DNA from: Lenisia limosa
Taxonomy: Eukaryota; Breviatea
Assembly: GCA_001655205.1 (NCBI GenBank)
Contig: LPNZ01011417.1
Location: 1 to 29,060 of the forward strand
DNA: 29,060 bases
Reading direction: 5' to 3'
Within the stretch, counting starts at the first letter, position 1; each line of letters begins with the position of its first letter. Below, piece after piece: positions 1 through 10,468 of the stretch. The notes beneath the pieces were generated by a model. The model did not search any database. It was not told the origin of the DNA and saw only the letters and a program-made list of their open reading frames with translations. Both the position numbers and the translations under genes were made by a program.

Positions 1-137
1 CTCTCTACTGCAATTAGAAGAGGTATGCCAACGTCCGTTGTGTTACCCCTGACCCTTTAGATGGTTTGATTGGAATCGGCATTATCGCTGCCGGAGTGGC
101 TGCTGCCGCCCTCTCTATCTTCCTTTGGAAGAGATAA
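1..137 (+). CDS. FIS1: FIS1-like tail-anchored fission adaptor, C-terminal end (5' truncated)
   Basis: Two exons are visible, 1-22 and 61-137, joined by a 38-nt GT-AG intron (23-60). The spliced frame reads LSTAIRRDGLIGIGIIAAG, then an Ala/Leu-rich stretch, and ends FLWKR before TAA at 135-137. A charged RRDG turn, one glycine/alanine-rich membrane helix and a very short basic tail are the signature of Fis1 C-termini, which anchor the TPR-like adaptor in the outer mitochondrial or peroxisomal membrane and recruit the dynamin fission machinery. The TPR domain lies outside the window, so the call rests on about 33 residues. Another tail-anchored protein is possible. An AATAAA at 241-246 could serve as a polyadenylation signal. 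Confidence 0.5.
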
Positions 138-535
138 AATCTGTAACTCCTTATTTGTATTGTATTTAACGCCCCCACACACTCGTAGATTTATTATTAT
201 TTTCAATAGAGCCCCCAAAATTTCCACAGGGTTACCGAATAATAAAATATTAATTATTTCTCCACTCTATATCATATCACGAAAAACGATCTCAAACATA
301 AATAGTGGAATTAGAGAAAATAAGATACATCATAAAACAAGTTGATGGGAAGCCATAACAAGAGGTCACCAAACAAGAAACACCAATGTAGTGGTTGAAT
401 ACGCCTTCTCCGCTTCGTCAATTCCAAATATTACCAGGTAAGGTTGGAACACTCATTGTCCTTGTGCCATAGTCGCAAACCAAGCAACAGGCTTTAACAC
501 GCGCGCTCGGGAGGGGGGGGGGGGTTCTTACGTGA
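138..535. other. Intergenic region between convergent genes
   Basis: This holds the 3' flanks of the FIS1-like gene (+) and the HMG/YABBY gene (-). An open frame runs across 70-345, but before the stop at 137 it is a shifted reading of the FIS1 exon and beyond it has no coding character. A run of 12 G lies at 513-524, just beyond the stop of the minus-strand gene. No RNA gene or repeat was recognised. Confidence 0.6.
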
Positions 536-2671
536 TTATCCTTTGGATGCCCATTTGAGTCGCCATTCTTGGCCTTGAATCATGAGTGAAAAGACCCAAA
601 TGCGACCTCACCTGCAACGGACAGCGCTTCCTTGTGGCTCATACCAGGGTTGTCTTCCTACTCCATCAAAATATATTGCAAGAGGATTGTCTTTAGTATC
701 GAATGAACTACCCTTACCTTGATGCGAGGTATTGCTGTTTTCAGGAAAATATTATAGGCGGAAGGGTTTCGTTTTTTCTTAGGCTTTTGATGAACTGGCA
801 TGTGAGTGAAGGAACATTACTTACCCTCTTCCCAGGCCAATTTGTCGTCACGGTACCTTTCTTCATCATTTCGCTGCATAGCCACCCAATTTGACTGGTC
901 AGCTTCAGATAATGAATTCCACCTAACATAATAAACAGAAAAGAGAAGACAAAAAGTTCGACTCTCACATTTCAGAAATTTGTTTCAGCGTCAATTTTGA
1001 TGTACTGGACTCTCTCATACTCTGAGAAAACCTGAAAGATTATTGTTAACCTCCCTACCCTCCCCAATAAATGACCCAACCCAAACCAGGAAAAAGCAGA
1101 TTTGGGTCGTTTTGGAGCATCTTTGTGCTAAAACGTAAAGTTCAACCATCGACTGACCAACCTTTTTTGACCCTTTCTTGCCGCCACCACCAATAGTTTT
1201 CTTGGACCGATAGCGCCGCCGTGGGGCTGGTCCAATGTCCACCAATCTGGTCGACCTTTGGTCCTATTGCGGTCAACGTGTCAAAGTGGCGGCCATTACA
1301 TTCGAGAACAAATGACAGTACACAAACGAACAAATGTCAAAACTCCCCATAATCAAACAAATTATATGCATAGAGTAAGAAGATAGTCGCAGTTCATCAA
1401 AACCAGAAGACCAACCAATTCAGCGAAAATGTCCGGAGTCTCAGGAGCATCCGGCATTGTGGGCATATCTTCCTGACTCGATTCTCCGGCATCCAACTCT
1501 GGAACAGTAATTTTTTTCAATTCCACAAAAGGAAAACATATTGTTTGTTCAAAGAAAACTGTCAACTCACCATCGATATCTCTCAATGGAGTTGGTACGG
1601 GGGTCAGACCAGAATGCATGTCCGCTTCTGGCGACGCCAGAAATGGCGTTGGAATCAAGCCGTACGATGGAGTCCTAACGGTGCAATAAATGCTTCTATT
1701 CACAATACCCAATAAATGCTGCAATCACAATTCCCAAGTAAGACCAAACTTCTCAAAAAGAATCAACATCGGTTGCATATGAACCCAGTCGTCAATACCC
1801 CACCAACGTTCTAAGAATTGAAGGAACAATGAACGAGGAAAGCGTGTTGGCCCGACTTGGGAAGTTGTCTTTTTCGTAATTAACGGTACTGGACACTTCG
1901 GGCAACCCAGGGAAGACAGGGGAGGTGTTTGAAAGATTGAAAATCGGAGTTTCTGTACGCGAGTCTGGTCTGGGTTCGATGCTAGGAGGGTTCATTGGGG
2001 TAATCGGTTTCGCAAGAAGAGTTGATCTTTTGATGGCAGATGGAGCTGAAATACTCGGGATTTTGAAGTCCTGGATGCTGGGGGGAGTCGGCACAAGAGG
2101 GGTAATGGTAGAAATCGGGGATATTGACTGGGGGATTGGGGTAGCAAAAAAGCTTCCTGGGAATGTTTGTGCCCTAAATAATAATAAAAAATAATGGGCC
2201 AAGAATTTTTGAGTCCAATTCAACTCCATCATACTTGCTCAGAGGGAGGTCAACATTAATAGACAGCGGAGAAGACACCTCTAAGTCTGGGGTCATTGAA
2301 GGAATGATATCACTAACATCAATATCCTCATATCTTAAACCCATCTCAGTTTGCTGTACAAATGGGTTGACAGCTTCCATACTGCTGCGAGAGCTTTCAG
2401 AGCCTTCAGAAGCATCGGAAGCATCGGAAACATCACTTCCCAACGCATCTGTTGGAACATCGCCCGACTCTTGTGCGAAGGAAAACGGGCGAATAAGAGA
2501 GGCTTCGTCTTCAGACAAAGGGTTATGGGAATCGGAGAAGAGTTCTGGAGAAGAGGGCGGCGTGTCCATGAACGGGAAGCGAATGTTGTTCTCTCTCTGA
2601 AACAATTGGTCATGTTGGTATAAAACCATGTTTGGAGACTGTATATCATATGGATGTGTGGGTAAATTCAT
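536..2671 (-). CDS. HMG-box plus YABBY-like HMG-domain nuclear protein
   Basis: Eleven exons join in consistent phase: 2671-2235, 2173-1799, 1674-1571, 1498-1416, 1263-1162, 1127-1081, 1031-969, 922-825, 794-718, 657-612, 573-536 (489 aa). Residues 1-333 are disordered and acidic/Pro/Ser-rich (MDTPPSSPELFSD, DASDASEGSESS), like an activation domain. A basic Gly/Lys linker (SKKTIGGGGKKGSKK) follows. An HMG box spans about 370-436: DAPKRPKSAFSWF, then KLTLKQISEMWNSLSEADQS and ERYRDDKLAWEE. Residues 440-489 look like the YABBY HMG-related domain: KKRNPSAYNIFLKTAIPRIK, EDNPGMSHKEALSVAG, QEW. Both domains bind DNA in known families, so a chromatin or transcription role is inferred. The link between exons 4 and 5 (intron 1415-1264) is the least certain. 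A separate start at 1350 is possible but lies only 11 nt after the stop (1364-1362) of the unspliced upstream frame. Confidence 0.75.
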
Positions 2672-2825
2672 AAAAGTATAATAGTTATCATCATTAATAA
2701 ATGGTCCAGTGTGGACGGCCTCGGATATGTACTATTTTTTGCATATCATATTATACATCTGATAAAATGGGTAAAAGATTGATGTTCTTTATCAGTGATA
2801 GTGTCCATCCTTAGGTATGTCACTG

Positions 2826-3794
2826 CTATTTATGATAATGTTTATGTGATAATGATCCTGCTATGCTCACGAGGCCCAAAATATTGTTTTGTGTTGGAGG
2901 TGCCATGCCAAAGAGAATGTCATCGCCGGCACGGAGTGTGGAATAGTCAATGNNNNNNNNNNNNNNNNNNNNNNNNNNNNNNNNNNNNNNNNNNNNNNNN
3001 NNNNNNNNNNNNNNNNNNNNNNNNNNNNNNNNNNNNNNNNNNNNNNNNNNNNNNNNNNNNNNNNNNNNNNNNNNNNNNNNNNNNNNNNNNATTGTCAATA
3101 TGTCTCCCAAATATATATACAATGGTATTGCTTTGTCAATCACCAATGATACACCAGCGCTTTGTCTTTTCATTACAATTGATTCGAATGGACAATATTG
3201 CCATATTGCCTCCTCATTAACCCAACGCACAACAATTGCAGGCTCCCTGTCCGATTCAGACTGATCAGAATCGCTGAAGATCGCAGGTTCAGCTGAAACA
3301 TCGACAATAACTTCTGCAGGACGGTTGGAGAGTAGATGGAACAACTAGACACAATCAGTGGGGATAAAGGAATTTAAGATAGAATATGTCTGTCGTACCT
3401 CCTTCAGTTTCACTCGAGTTGTTGATGGCAGTTGTGAAAAGTTTGGCGGGTCCACATGAACGGAGGGCTTATGCCTTGTGATATGCACTGGTCTTTGGAC
3501 AGCTATCAAAGTGATCAAGGAATCCGTGATAACAAAAGACAGGGAAAGTCTATACCAAGGAATAGGGGTGAATAGTAGGTCGTTGTGCGCAATTATCAGC
3601 TTACTATTTTGAAAACTGCCTTCATGTTCACGAATGACTCCATCACTTTCTTCCTCTTCAAACTCTCCATCACTCTCTTCTTCCTCCTCCCCATTTCCAT
3701 CATCTGAAAGCTCATCATCTCTGTCTTCATCATGCGGTTCTACTTGATCATCGAGAGGTAGAGGTCCCTTTTCTTCCTTCACAACAGTACTCAT
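2826..3794 (-). CDS. Unrecognised acidic protein, interrupted by a gap
   Basis: Exons read 3794-3605, 3502-3399 and 3344-3121 in consistent phase. The gap at 2953-3090 follows, and a last open stretch ends at TAG 2826-2828. The N-terminus is very acidic (DGNGEEEEESDGEFEEEESD) and probably disordered. Later exons look folded: RPVHITRHKPSVHVDPPNFS, then TRVKLKELFHLLSNRPAEV, a Ser/Asp patch FSDSDQSESD, and VRWVNEEAIWQYCPFES. The last part contains TLRAGDDILFGMAPP. No known family was recognised. Acidic patches of this kind are common in nuclear factors, but that is weak evidence. The start at 3794 is the first ATG of the acidic exon. How the final segment joins across the gap is unknown. Confidence 0.5.
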
Positions 3795-3809
3795 TCGCGA
3801 GACTTGTTC

Positions 3810-3868
3810 ACCTTCCTACATACAATCAGGGGGTATGGCCACCTTCCTACATATAATCAGGGGGTATG
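3810..3868. repeat. 31-bp tandem duplication upstream of the acidic gene
   Basis: The sequence ACCTTCCTACATACAATCAG plus GGGGTATG (3810-3837) recurs at 3841-3868 with a single C-to-T change, period 31 bp. It lies 16-74 bp upstream of the ATG of the minus-strand acidic gene, in its presumed promoter or 5' UTR. Confidence 0.85.
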
Positions 3869-4669
3869 TTGAAAAGACTCATATCGTTGCTCAATATAAA
3901 AAAATAAAAAAATGTTGTTACAAAATATTGATAAAACAATGATAGGGGGGGGGGGGGNNNNNNNNNNNNNNNNNNNNNNNNNNNNNNNNNNNNNNNNNNN
4001 NNNNNNNNNNNNNNNNNNNNNNNNNNNNNNNNNNNNNNNNNNNNNNNNNNNNAACTGACCTGAGGTTCACACACGGTTCGCGCAGCTCTGTCACTCCTGT
4101 CACAGCTGAAGCAGAAAGAGTTGTGGCGATGCCGCAATTCCGAGACTTGCCCGAAGAACAAAAAAAAAACGAAAGACGATGAAAAGATTTTGTGCCCATA
4201 AAAAATATAGTCAATAGAAACCTTCCATATTTGGGGTGCCTTATTTTGGGCTAATCAAACCACGCATCGGATGTAATGTACCTTTTCATAACCACCTCTC
4301 TGTGTCTCTGTTGCTACCCATTCATCCTCTTGTCTGTCACTTCACCCGAGACTAACCTGTCTACTCTCTATCCCAAAATACAAATTCAACTTGACAAACT
4401 TTGACAACTGATTGCCATTTCATTGAACAAACTCTACCATGCCCTGCGCCATGTGTTATTGGGAGCTTTGAGGGAAAAGTGAAGTAGCTTATCAAATTTC
4501 TGAATCAAAAAGGTATGTTCTATTTGAAAGCCAGTTGGTATAGTCGACTACCATTAATCGTCCCACCAAATGTACCCCCAAACCAGCATAATTTTAAAAG
4601 ATGTTAATACACATATGATATGTACATTCACACTATCTTGCACGTGTAATAATAATGATGTAGTTCCGT
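3869..4669. other. Intergenic region with a poly-G-bounded gap
   Basis: It lies between two divergently transcribed genes. It contains a run of 13 G at 3945-3957 directly abutting the gap 3958-4052. The rest (4053-4669) has short ATG-initiated frames that look non-coding on both strands. The 5' UTRs of both neighbours probably lie here. No promoter motif was identified with confidence. Confidence 0.5.
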
Positions 4670-4863
4670 ATGCGGTCTTTAAAGACAGCCCGCACTGTGT
4701 TACCCATTGCCATTCTCGTTTCATTCGCACTCGTCCCTTTCATCGCGTAAGTAATGTGGGTGCAAACTGAACTTTTAGATTCGCTTCGATTCCCGTCAAC
4801 CATGATGCATTTTACTGCAAATTATTTGAAAGCTGCCTAGGTAACTTCGTGCCTCTGCTTTAG
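4670..4863 (+). other. Possible upstream ORF with signal-peptide-like N-terminus
   Basis: ATG 4670 opens a frame reading MRSLKTARTVLPIAILVSFA, then LVPFIAFASIPVNHD, across an apparent intron (4747-4778, GTAAGT...TTTTAG). The frame continues to TAG 4861-4863. A basic start and long hydrophobic run resemble a signal peptide or membrane anchor. The frame cannot be spliced in phase into the RING exon starting at 4864. It is either a short separate ORF, an uORF, or chance. Confidence 0.2.
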
Positions 4864-4899
4864 GAAAGGACTGCGTGTCCATCCAAGCCACTGTCCCCA

Positions 4900-7800
4900 A
4901 TGCTCTGCTGTCCACTTTGTTTGAAGGGGCTCATGAGACCAATCACAAACTGCTGTGGACATTCTGTTTGTGTCACTTGTTTCAATGTGGGAAGGGTTAC
5001 ATTTTTATCTTTGTCAAAGTGGTCTTCTCTACTTCTCTTTGATTTTTTAGAGCTTAGAACTTTCCACAGTAAAATGCCCTATTTGCCAGGATGATTGGAT
5101 TTGCAAAGCAGAGAACCTGAAGCTAAAAAGAACTATTCATGTATGTACAAGTTGTGAACTTTTGAATTGCTTTCCATTTATTTCTGTAGAAGTTATCAAA
5201 AGAGAAAGCGCTCCCAACCTTTCACATTTCTGATATTGGCATTATAGAGAAGGGTAACACTGTAAGTTTTTTGTAGCCAATATGAATATGAAATGTTAAT
5301 GTTAATTATCCCTCTTCATAAACTACACCCGTTTCCACACCTCATGACATCCGCGTTCATCATTCACGCAGAAGACAACAATTCAGTAGTTATTATTTTA
5401 ATTGCCCAGAATACTGAATAATGGACCATTCAGACATGATTCAAAGTCTCTTTGTTATTTTTAGATCTGCTTTGACTCTACTGGAAGATTATTTTCAACC
5501 ACATACCAAGGGAATGCGGTACTTGTGCGTGACTGGAAAAATGTATGTAAAATACCTCTAGTGACCTTTTCCAGCATACAGTTGCCCCCTTTCCATTTAT
5601 GTTGAGTATTCGGCTTTCTCAAGTTCTTGACTTCCGTTACCTCCTTAAGCCCATTGCCGTTTCCGAGAAACCCCCTTTGGTGGGTAGGGTAACCAATGGT
5701 GACACTTCAGGTGATGTATGAGGGTTTGGAACACGGGACATTTGAGGACCACATCTTCAACACGCATCTTGGGTTCAGACCTCTTCCAAGGAAAATACTT
5801 AGAGGTTCGTCAAGCTACACCTTGTTTCAAAACAATTCATGACTAATTAATTTCTTCCAGGGGCTTCCACAGCGATTGAAGTTGTTGCCAAAGTTGGTTT
5901 ATGTGACGTTGCATTGTACTTAATTTACTTTAGGTTGCACTAGCTATATCATATCTTCATCAAAACGGTGTTTTCCATGGTGGTCTATGTCCAAAATCCA
6001 TTTTGGTATGAAACTCATTTATGCAAAAATATCTTCTTTGGTTTTTGACCAATCTGACACGACAGTTGCATGAAGACGGAGCTCCTGCTGTTTATGACAT
6101 GGCATTCCTCCAGCCCGATTCCGCAAATCTCTTCAAAGTCGCGCTCAACAACGTGCCACCTGGAAATGCCCATTTATCGCTTACTCCTACTCAGTGAGTT
6201 GAAATAAATACTGTGTGAAGACTGACTTTTTAGTTGCGACAACCCTCCACCTTTCTTCACAGTTTGCTATCTTTCCCTATTTGAAATGTTACCTCACAGC
6301 CAAAGAGAATTTCTGCCTCAGTCCCGGACTTATGTTGGGTAGCTCCAGAGGTTTGTTCGCCTTTGCAAGTTTGAGTTATCACAAACAACAATACTTCATT
6401 GAACCTTCACTATCCAGATTCAATATGGACCTTCAGCAGGAACCCCACAAGCAGATGTTTTCTCCCTCGGTATACATCATTTGGTAGATTTCTGTTGAAC
6501 AGTTTTAGCCAAATACCTTTTTGTCTTACTCTGTGTTGCATCACTGGCACATAATGAAATAACTCTGCAGGTATGATCATTTGGTTTGCATTTACTGGAA
6601 TTATGCCAATGGAAACATACAACAATGAACAGGTAAGATCTTCATTGACGGCCATTGTTCAGTTTTCATTGCTCATGGTTAAGATTCGGCAGCGACGAAG
6701 TCATGGTCTTGTTGACGTGTTGCCAATGGAAGGAATACACAAGGATGCCGTCAATCTAATCAACGCTGCCGTTTGTTTTGAACCCAGTAAGCTGGCCTAG
6801 TTTATTTTTCCTATTGTGGACTACTTGGTCACCCTTTAGGCACCCGTATATCGTCGAGAGACTTTGCCACAAGGGCGTTTAAACTGGTTTCTCTATTGGA
6901 TGACACGGATCACATTGTAAGACTAAAGACAATTTTTATTTGTAATTGAATCTGACAAGTGTAGCATACAGCACGTTCACGAACCAGCTCGCTACGCAGT
7001 GGTGGGGAATTATTCCCCCAAGATCAACACAAACTCATAGCACCTCCTTCGCTGGAACTAATTCGAAACAGCAGTGTCATGGGATCGTCATTACTTCAAA
7101 GCACCAGCCTCATTCCCCAGCTTACCACTCGAGATGTTGGCAGAAGAGAGAACCCATTTCCCATTGATTTGCCTCACAATTCAGATTGACTTTGAGAACT
7201 ATGACGATATACTTTCGAGTTTCACAAACAACATAATTGAAAAAAGTGAGCCTAGCACCTTCCTTTGGAATAACCCTTTCAGCAACATCTATGGATACTT
7301 TTGATCAGCGTGTAGGTTTAGGTTGCGAATTCACCACTTTAGTCCATGTCTCTTGAATCGGCCTATAGTCTCGGTCAATTATCAAATGGCAAAAAACCGA
7401 GACAGTGGGTTACTTAGTCAACTCCCTTCTCGGATTGATGTTAGGTTTACCACATTTAGAAAGCCAAGGGTGTTGAAAGCCTCCGATGAATCAATGGTAG
7501 CCTACAAAAATTGTAATACCCATCAACTTCTAACATGTATACAGCAATTCATTTGAAGATGAGGATTCATGCTTTGAAAAATGTGACTCAAACTCTCATA
7601 AAGGAAAACAGTAGGGTTACCCAGACCTTTACCAAGAGATATTGAAAATACATTGCCACGGAGTTTCATCATGGAAGTATTTATCAATACTCGTTCCGGG
7701 AACAATACTGACGAACAATGCGCGTTTTTGGAGTTCATTTGTCACATTTATAGTAGGATGTGAAGTAGTGTTTTGTGGTCATATTAACAATTCAGGTACG

Positions 7801-9062
7801 TTCACTGATGACATACTGAGTCATGATTTTGTGAACATGATGGTTGGTACTTGCTGCCTGTTCCTTTCCTGTTCAATGCGTTACAGACTTTTTACGCCGA
7901 TTTGATCACCTCATCACATTAGGCGGAGTGGTCAAACAATGTGACGAAATCTGTCATATTCGCGGAGTTGTATTTGAGAATGTGCCTTACTATGTGTACT
8001 GGTTGGTCAATAATGATACATACGATCTTTGTTCACCATTTTAGTTTCTACGAATAGTGATGAATTCAGCTCGATTCCAATGTTTTCTGTAGCCGAATCA
8101 TCAATTAGAACATATCGGTGAGAGTTATATATCACAGCTTCTTACACGTTAGAAAAGAAACTAACATTGAGCACATTGGAGTATCACTCATCTTCTACGC
8201 AACTATCAGGAATTGTTTGTCAATTTTGCGTTTAACCTCTTTAGCTACCACTTTTGTAAAATTAGAATCTATTCACCAATTGTTACTAGAACTGATATCA
8301 CCACCAATGGTGCCAAACATTACTGTCGCCCTTTCAACTGAACTCATTTCACTGCTTTGTATAAAGACTAGTAAGGAGTAGCTTTTGCTGGCTGATAGTT
8401 TAGACCTTCCAAACAAATACAATCAAATACTCCCATCAGTCTTGGCTATCCTCGTCAATTCGTCTGATCAACAGGTGGCAAATGAGCACAAGTTTTAACT
8501 ATTTAGATTGCCCGCTCCGCTTGTAAGTCGTATATTCGTCTTGCTTGCAGTACGTCGGGGCAAGGGTTTTGCTTACAATTTCGTCCAATTTTCAGCCAAC
8601 GTGTCTTCAAACTTTTAAATCGACAATACGAGTGAGAAGTAGTTTTGTAAACGTACAGAGTTTGAAAAACAATTCATTTAGGCACAGTCGCCCCTCATGT
8701 TACATTTGTTTTAACTTCTCAGAACAAGTATTCGACTTTACTATTGACTGGGCCTCAATATACCATCAGGTGAAGGGTGTATAATTATCAATCTTGTCAA
8801 AGCATGATCTCATGATGAAGATAAAAGCGAGCCTTTCCAGTAATGAAACGCCGGCCTATGTTGATACTGCCGAAAAGCTCATCAAAGTGATACAAAAACA
8901 CAAACCACACTGTCTTGATGGTATGTGCAGATTTTTTTTAATATGGCTCACTTTTTTTTAGACTCACCAACTTCCATTGCCAGTATTACTCAAGTAAGTT
9001 GAACGATTGGGTTTTTGTAAAATTTGTATATTTTTATGATATAGGGGTTTATTCACCAGTAG
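4900..9062 (+). CDS. RING finger - pseudokinase - helical-repeat protein
   Basis: The RING finger (exons 4864-4986, 5051-5140) reads CPLC, then CCGHSVCVTC, then CPIC: full C3HC4 spacing, as in E3 ubiquitin ligases. A TKL-like kinase fold spans about 5190-6916 (first exons 5190-5261, 5465-5542, 5575-5679, 5711-5804, 5861-5892, 5934-6005, 6066-6193). The invariant Lys of AVLVR is Arg, the glycine loop is lost, HRDLKPEN is HGGLCPKS, and DFG is DMA. The C-lobe is well kept (DLCWVAPE, ADVFSLGMIIWFAFTG), so it should be catalytically dead. Phase-consistent exons then continue through HEAT/ARM-like helices (HLKMRIHALKNVTQTLIKEN, VNMMVDFLRRFDHLITLGG, IHQLLLELISPPMVPNITVA) to TAG 9060-9062. RING plus kinase plus long repeats recalls plant KEG, but no orthology is claimed. 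The start is uncertain (first ATG in the RING exon); exons beyond about 8520 are less secure. Confidence 0.72.
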
Positions 9063-9750
9063 GCCACTGCACCTGGTTACAGTTTTTCTTTTTATTCATT
9101 TCTTATTTTCTTGTCTTATTTGTTTTATTGTTTTTGTGTTTGTGCTAGGTCATTAATATAGAATAGTTATGTAGTCACAATCGGCAATTGCCACATTTAG
9201 AATACCGAGTACTATATTGATAGAACTTGCAAGTACTCAAGACTGCGTCACGGACTCCTCTAGTTGATTACATGTTGCAATATGGCATACCTAGACTGCG
9301 GGCTCGGTACATGGCACAACCACAGCCCCCAGTTTTGTTGTCAAGTCTGACACGGACAAGCCAAGTTTGAGGTCGACTTCACCCCCTCCCATCCAAATGA
9401 AGGGGGGTCTGAGAGACGCAGCAGCTAGATACTGGTAAGAACAGAGCACATTATATCGACCATGATTAGTTTTATATCTGTATTTGATCTGCTACTACCT
9501 TCAGATATCATATATCATATTATATATACTATATCATATATACTATATATACTATATCATATATATATCAAGATATATATATAAACATTGGAGCTTTACA
9601 AGAAGCAAAGCACNNNNNNNNNNGAGTAGGCCACTGCACCTAGTTCCAGTTTTATATCTGTATTTAATTTGCTACTGCCTTCAGATATCATATGGTATAG
9701 ATAATATATAAACATTGGAGCTTTACAAGACAGAGCGCGAAGCAAAGCAC
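9058..9750. repeat. Imperfect duplication around a 10-N gap, with AT-rich palindromic tract
   Basis: The sequence at 9468-9613 (GTTTTATATCTGTATTTGAT ... GAAGCAAAGCAC) recurs at 9645-9750 with substitutions and indels, on either side of the gap 9614-9623. The segment GTAGGCCACTGCACCT at 9059-9074, overlapping the stop of the RING gene, recurs at 9626-9641. Copy one carries an expanded ATAT/ATCATAT tract (about 9505-9588) that is much shorter in copy two. The remaining 9075-9467 has no recognisable gene. Confidence 0.8.
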
Positions 9751-9875
9751 AAGCAGTTAACAATGATGACCCTCCACCCACACTCGCTCAAGAAGATGGG
9801 CATTTTGACAGCTGTGCCAACGGGCGACATTCCATTGTGCTCTTGTCCAGTCAATTCAATGGCTTTCTGTAAGGG

Positions 9876-9915
9876 TTAAAACAGCTCTAAAGGGATTAAA
9901 ACAGCTAAAACAGCT
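9876..9915. repeat. Short TAAAACAGCT repeats
   Basis: Three copies of (T)AAAACAGCT occur within 40 bp, two of them preceded by GGGTT or GGATT. They lie in sequence with no recognised gene. They may reflect local slippage. Confidence 0.6.
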
Positions 9916-9947
9916 CATGAGAAGCCGTACACATACTGAACATGGTT

Positions 9948-10117
9948 CAATATCATGACCCACCTCCTCTGGACAGAATCTCAGGTTAAAAGAGGAAGCT
10001 GGTCTGCCAGTTTTAGCTCTCAAGTACNNNNNNNNNNTCTATATCATGATCCACCTCTTCTGGACAGAATCTCAGGTTAAAAGAGGAAGCTGGTCTGCCA
10101 GTTTTAGCTCTCAAGTA
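9948..10117. repeat. Near-identical 80-bp pair flanking a 10-N gap
   Basis: The stretch from 9948 to 10027 (TCAATATCATGACCCACCTC ... CTCTCAAGTAC) is repeated at about 10039-10117 with only a few substitutions. Only the gap 10028-10037 lies between. This is what overlapping contig ends look like when allelic differences stop them merging. Confidence 0.8.
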
Positions 10118-10169
10118 CTTCTGGAATGCCATGGTATCGAACTAGGTTGTAACAAAATAGCCATCATCA

Positions 10170-10403
10170 TTGGAGGATTCAAATATAAGACACCCACATT
10201 ACTGGTATACTGAACAATCACAACTGTGTATCGACTGTAGAACTGGAGAATTTGAAGCTGATGATTCTCTCTTTTTCCTCTTTAACTACCCAAAAACAGC
10301 ATACTTGCTTATCAAGGTCAGTTTCCGGGACAAAGGAGTCGGGCATTGCGTTGTTGACCAGAATAATGGACTTGCAAAGATGATTGATACTAGCTGCTCC
10401 TAA
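10170..10403 (+). CDS. Unrecognised short ORF, copy A
   Basis: The frame reads MEDSNIRHPHYWYTEQSQLC, then IDCRTGEFEADDSLFFLFNY and VSFRDKGVGHCVVDQNNG, ending DTSCS before TGA-free TAA at 10401-10403. The section from HPHYWY onward is shared with copy B. Its composition looks coding, but no family is recognised. A possible splice acceptor (AATATAAG) just before the shared part suggests it may be a terminal exon and not a free-standing gene. Gaps on both sides prevent linking it to other exons. Confidence 0.35.
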   Translation: MEDSNIRHPHYWYTEQSQLCIDCRTGEFEADDSLFFLFNYPKTAYLLIKVSFRDKGVGHCVVDQNNGLAKMIDTSCS

Positions 10404-10468
10404 TTTCTCCCTACTTCATAAGAACCAAAGCAAGGCCACAAAAAANNNNNNNNNNTACCTTCCCCAGC

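Noticed and set aside
70-345. Long plus-strand frame after the FIS1 exon
   Set aside because: It is a shifted reading of the FIS1 exon that continues into 3' flank. The true frame ends in FLWKR at 137.
1925-2600. Plus-strand frames rich in Gly and Ser/Glu
   Set aside because: They are antisense images of the Pro/Ser-rich exons of the HMG/YABBY gene, which are supported by splice phase.
6482-6570. Exon reading LAKYLFVLLCVASLAHNEI in the pseudokinase
   Set aside because: Skipping it gives DVFSLGMIIWFAFTGIMP, which fits kinase subdomain IX, so it is treated as part of the intron.
7074-7304. Stop codon at 7187-7189 as the end of the RING-pseudokinase gene
   Set aside because: A GTTGGC...TTCAG intron (7136-7184) bypasses it in phase and leads to a helix-rich continuation. 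It is kept only as an alternative end.
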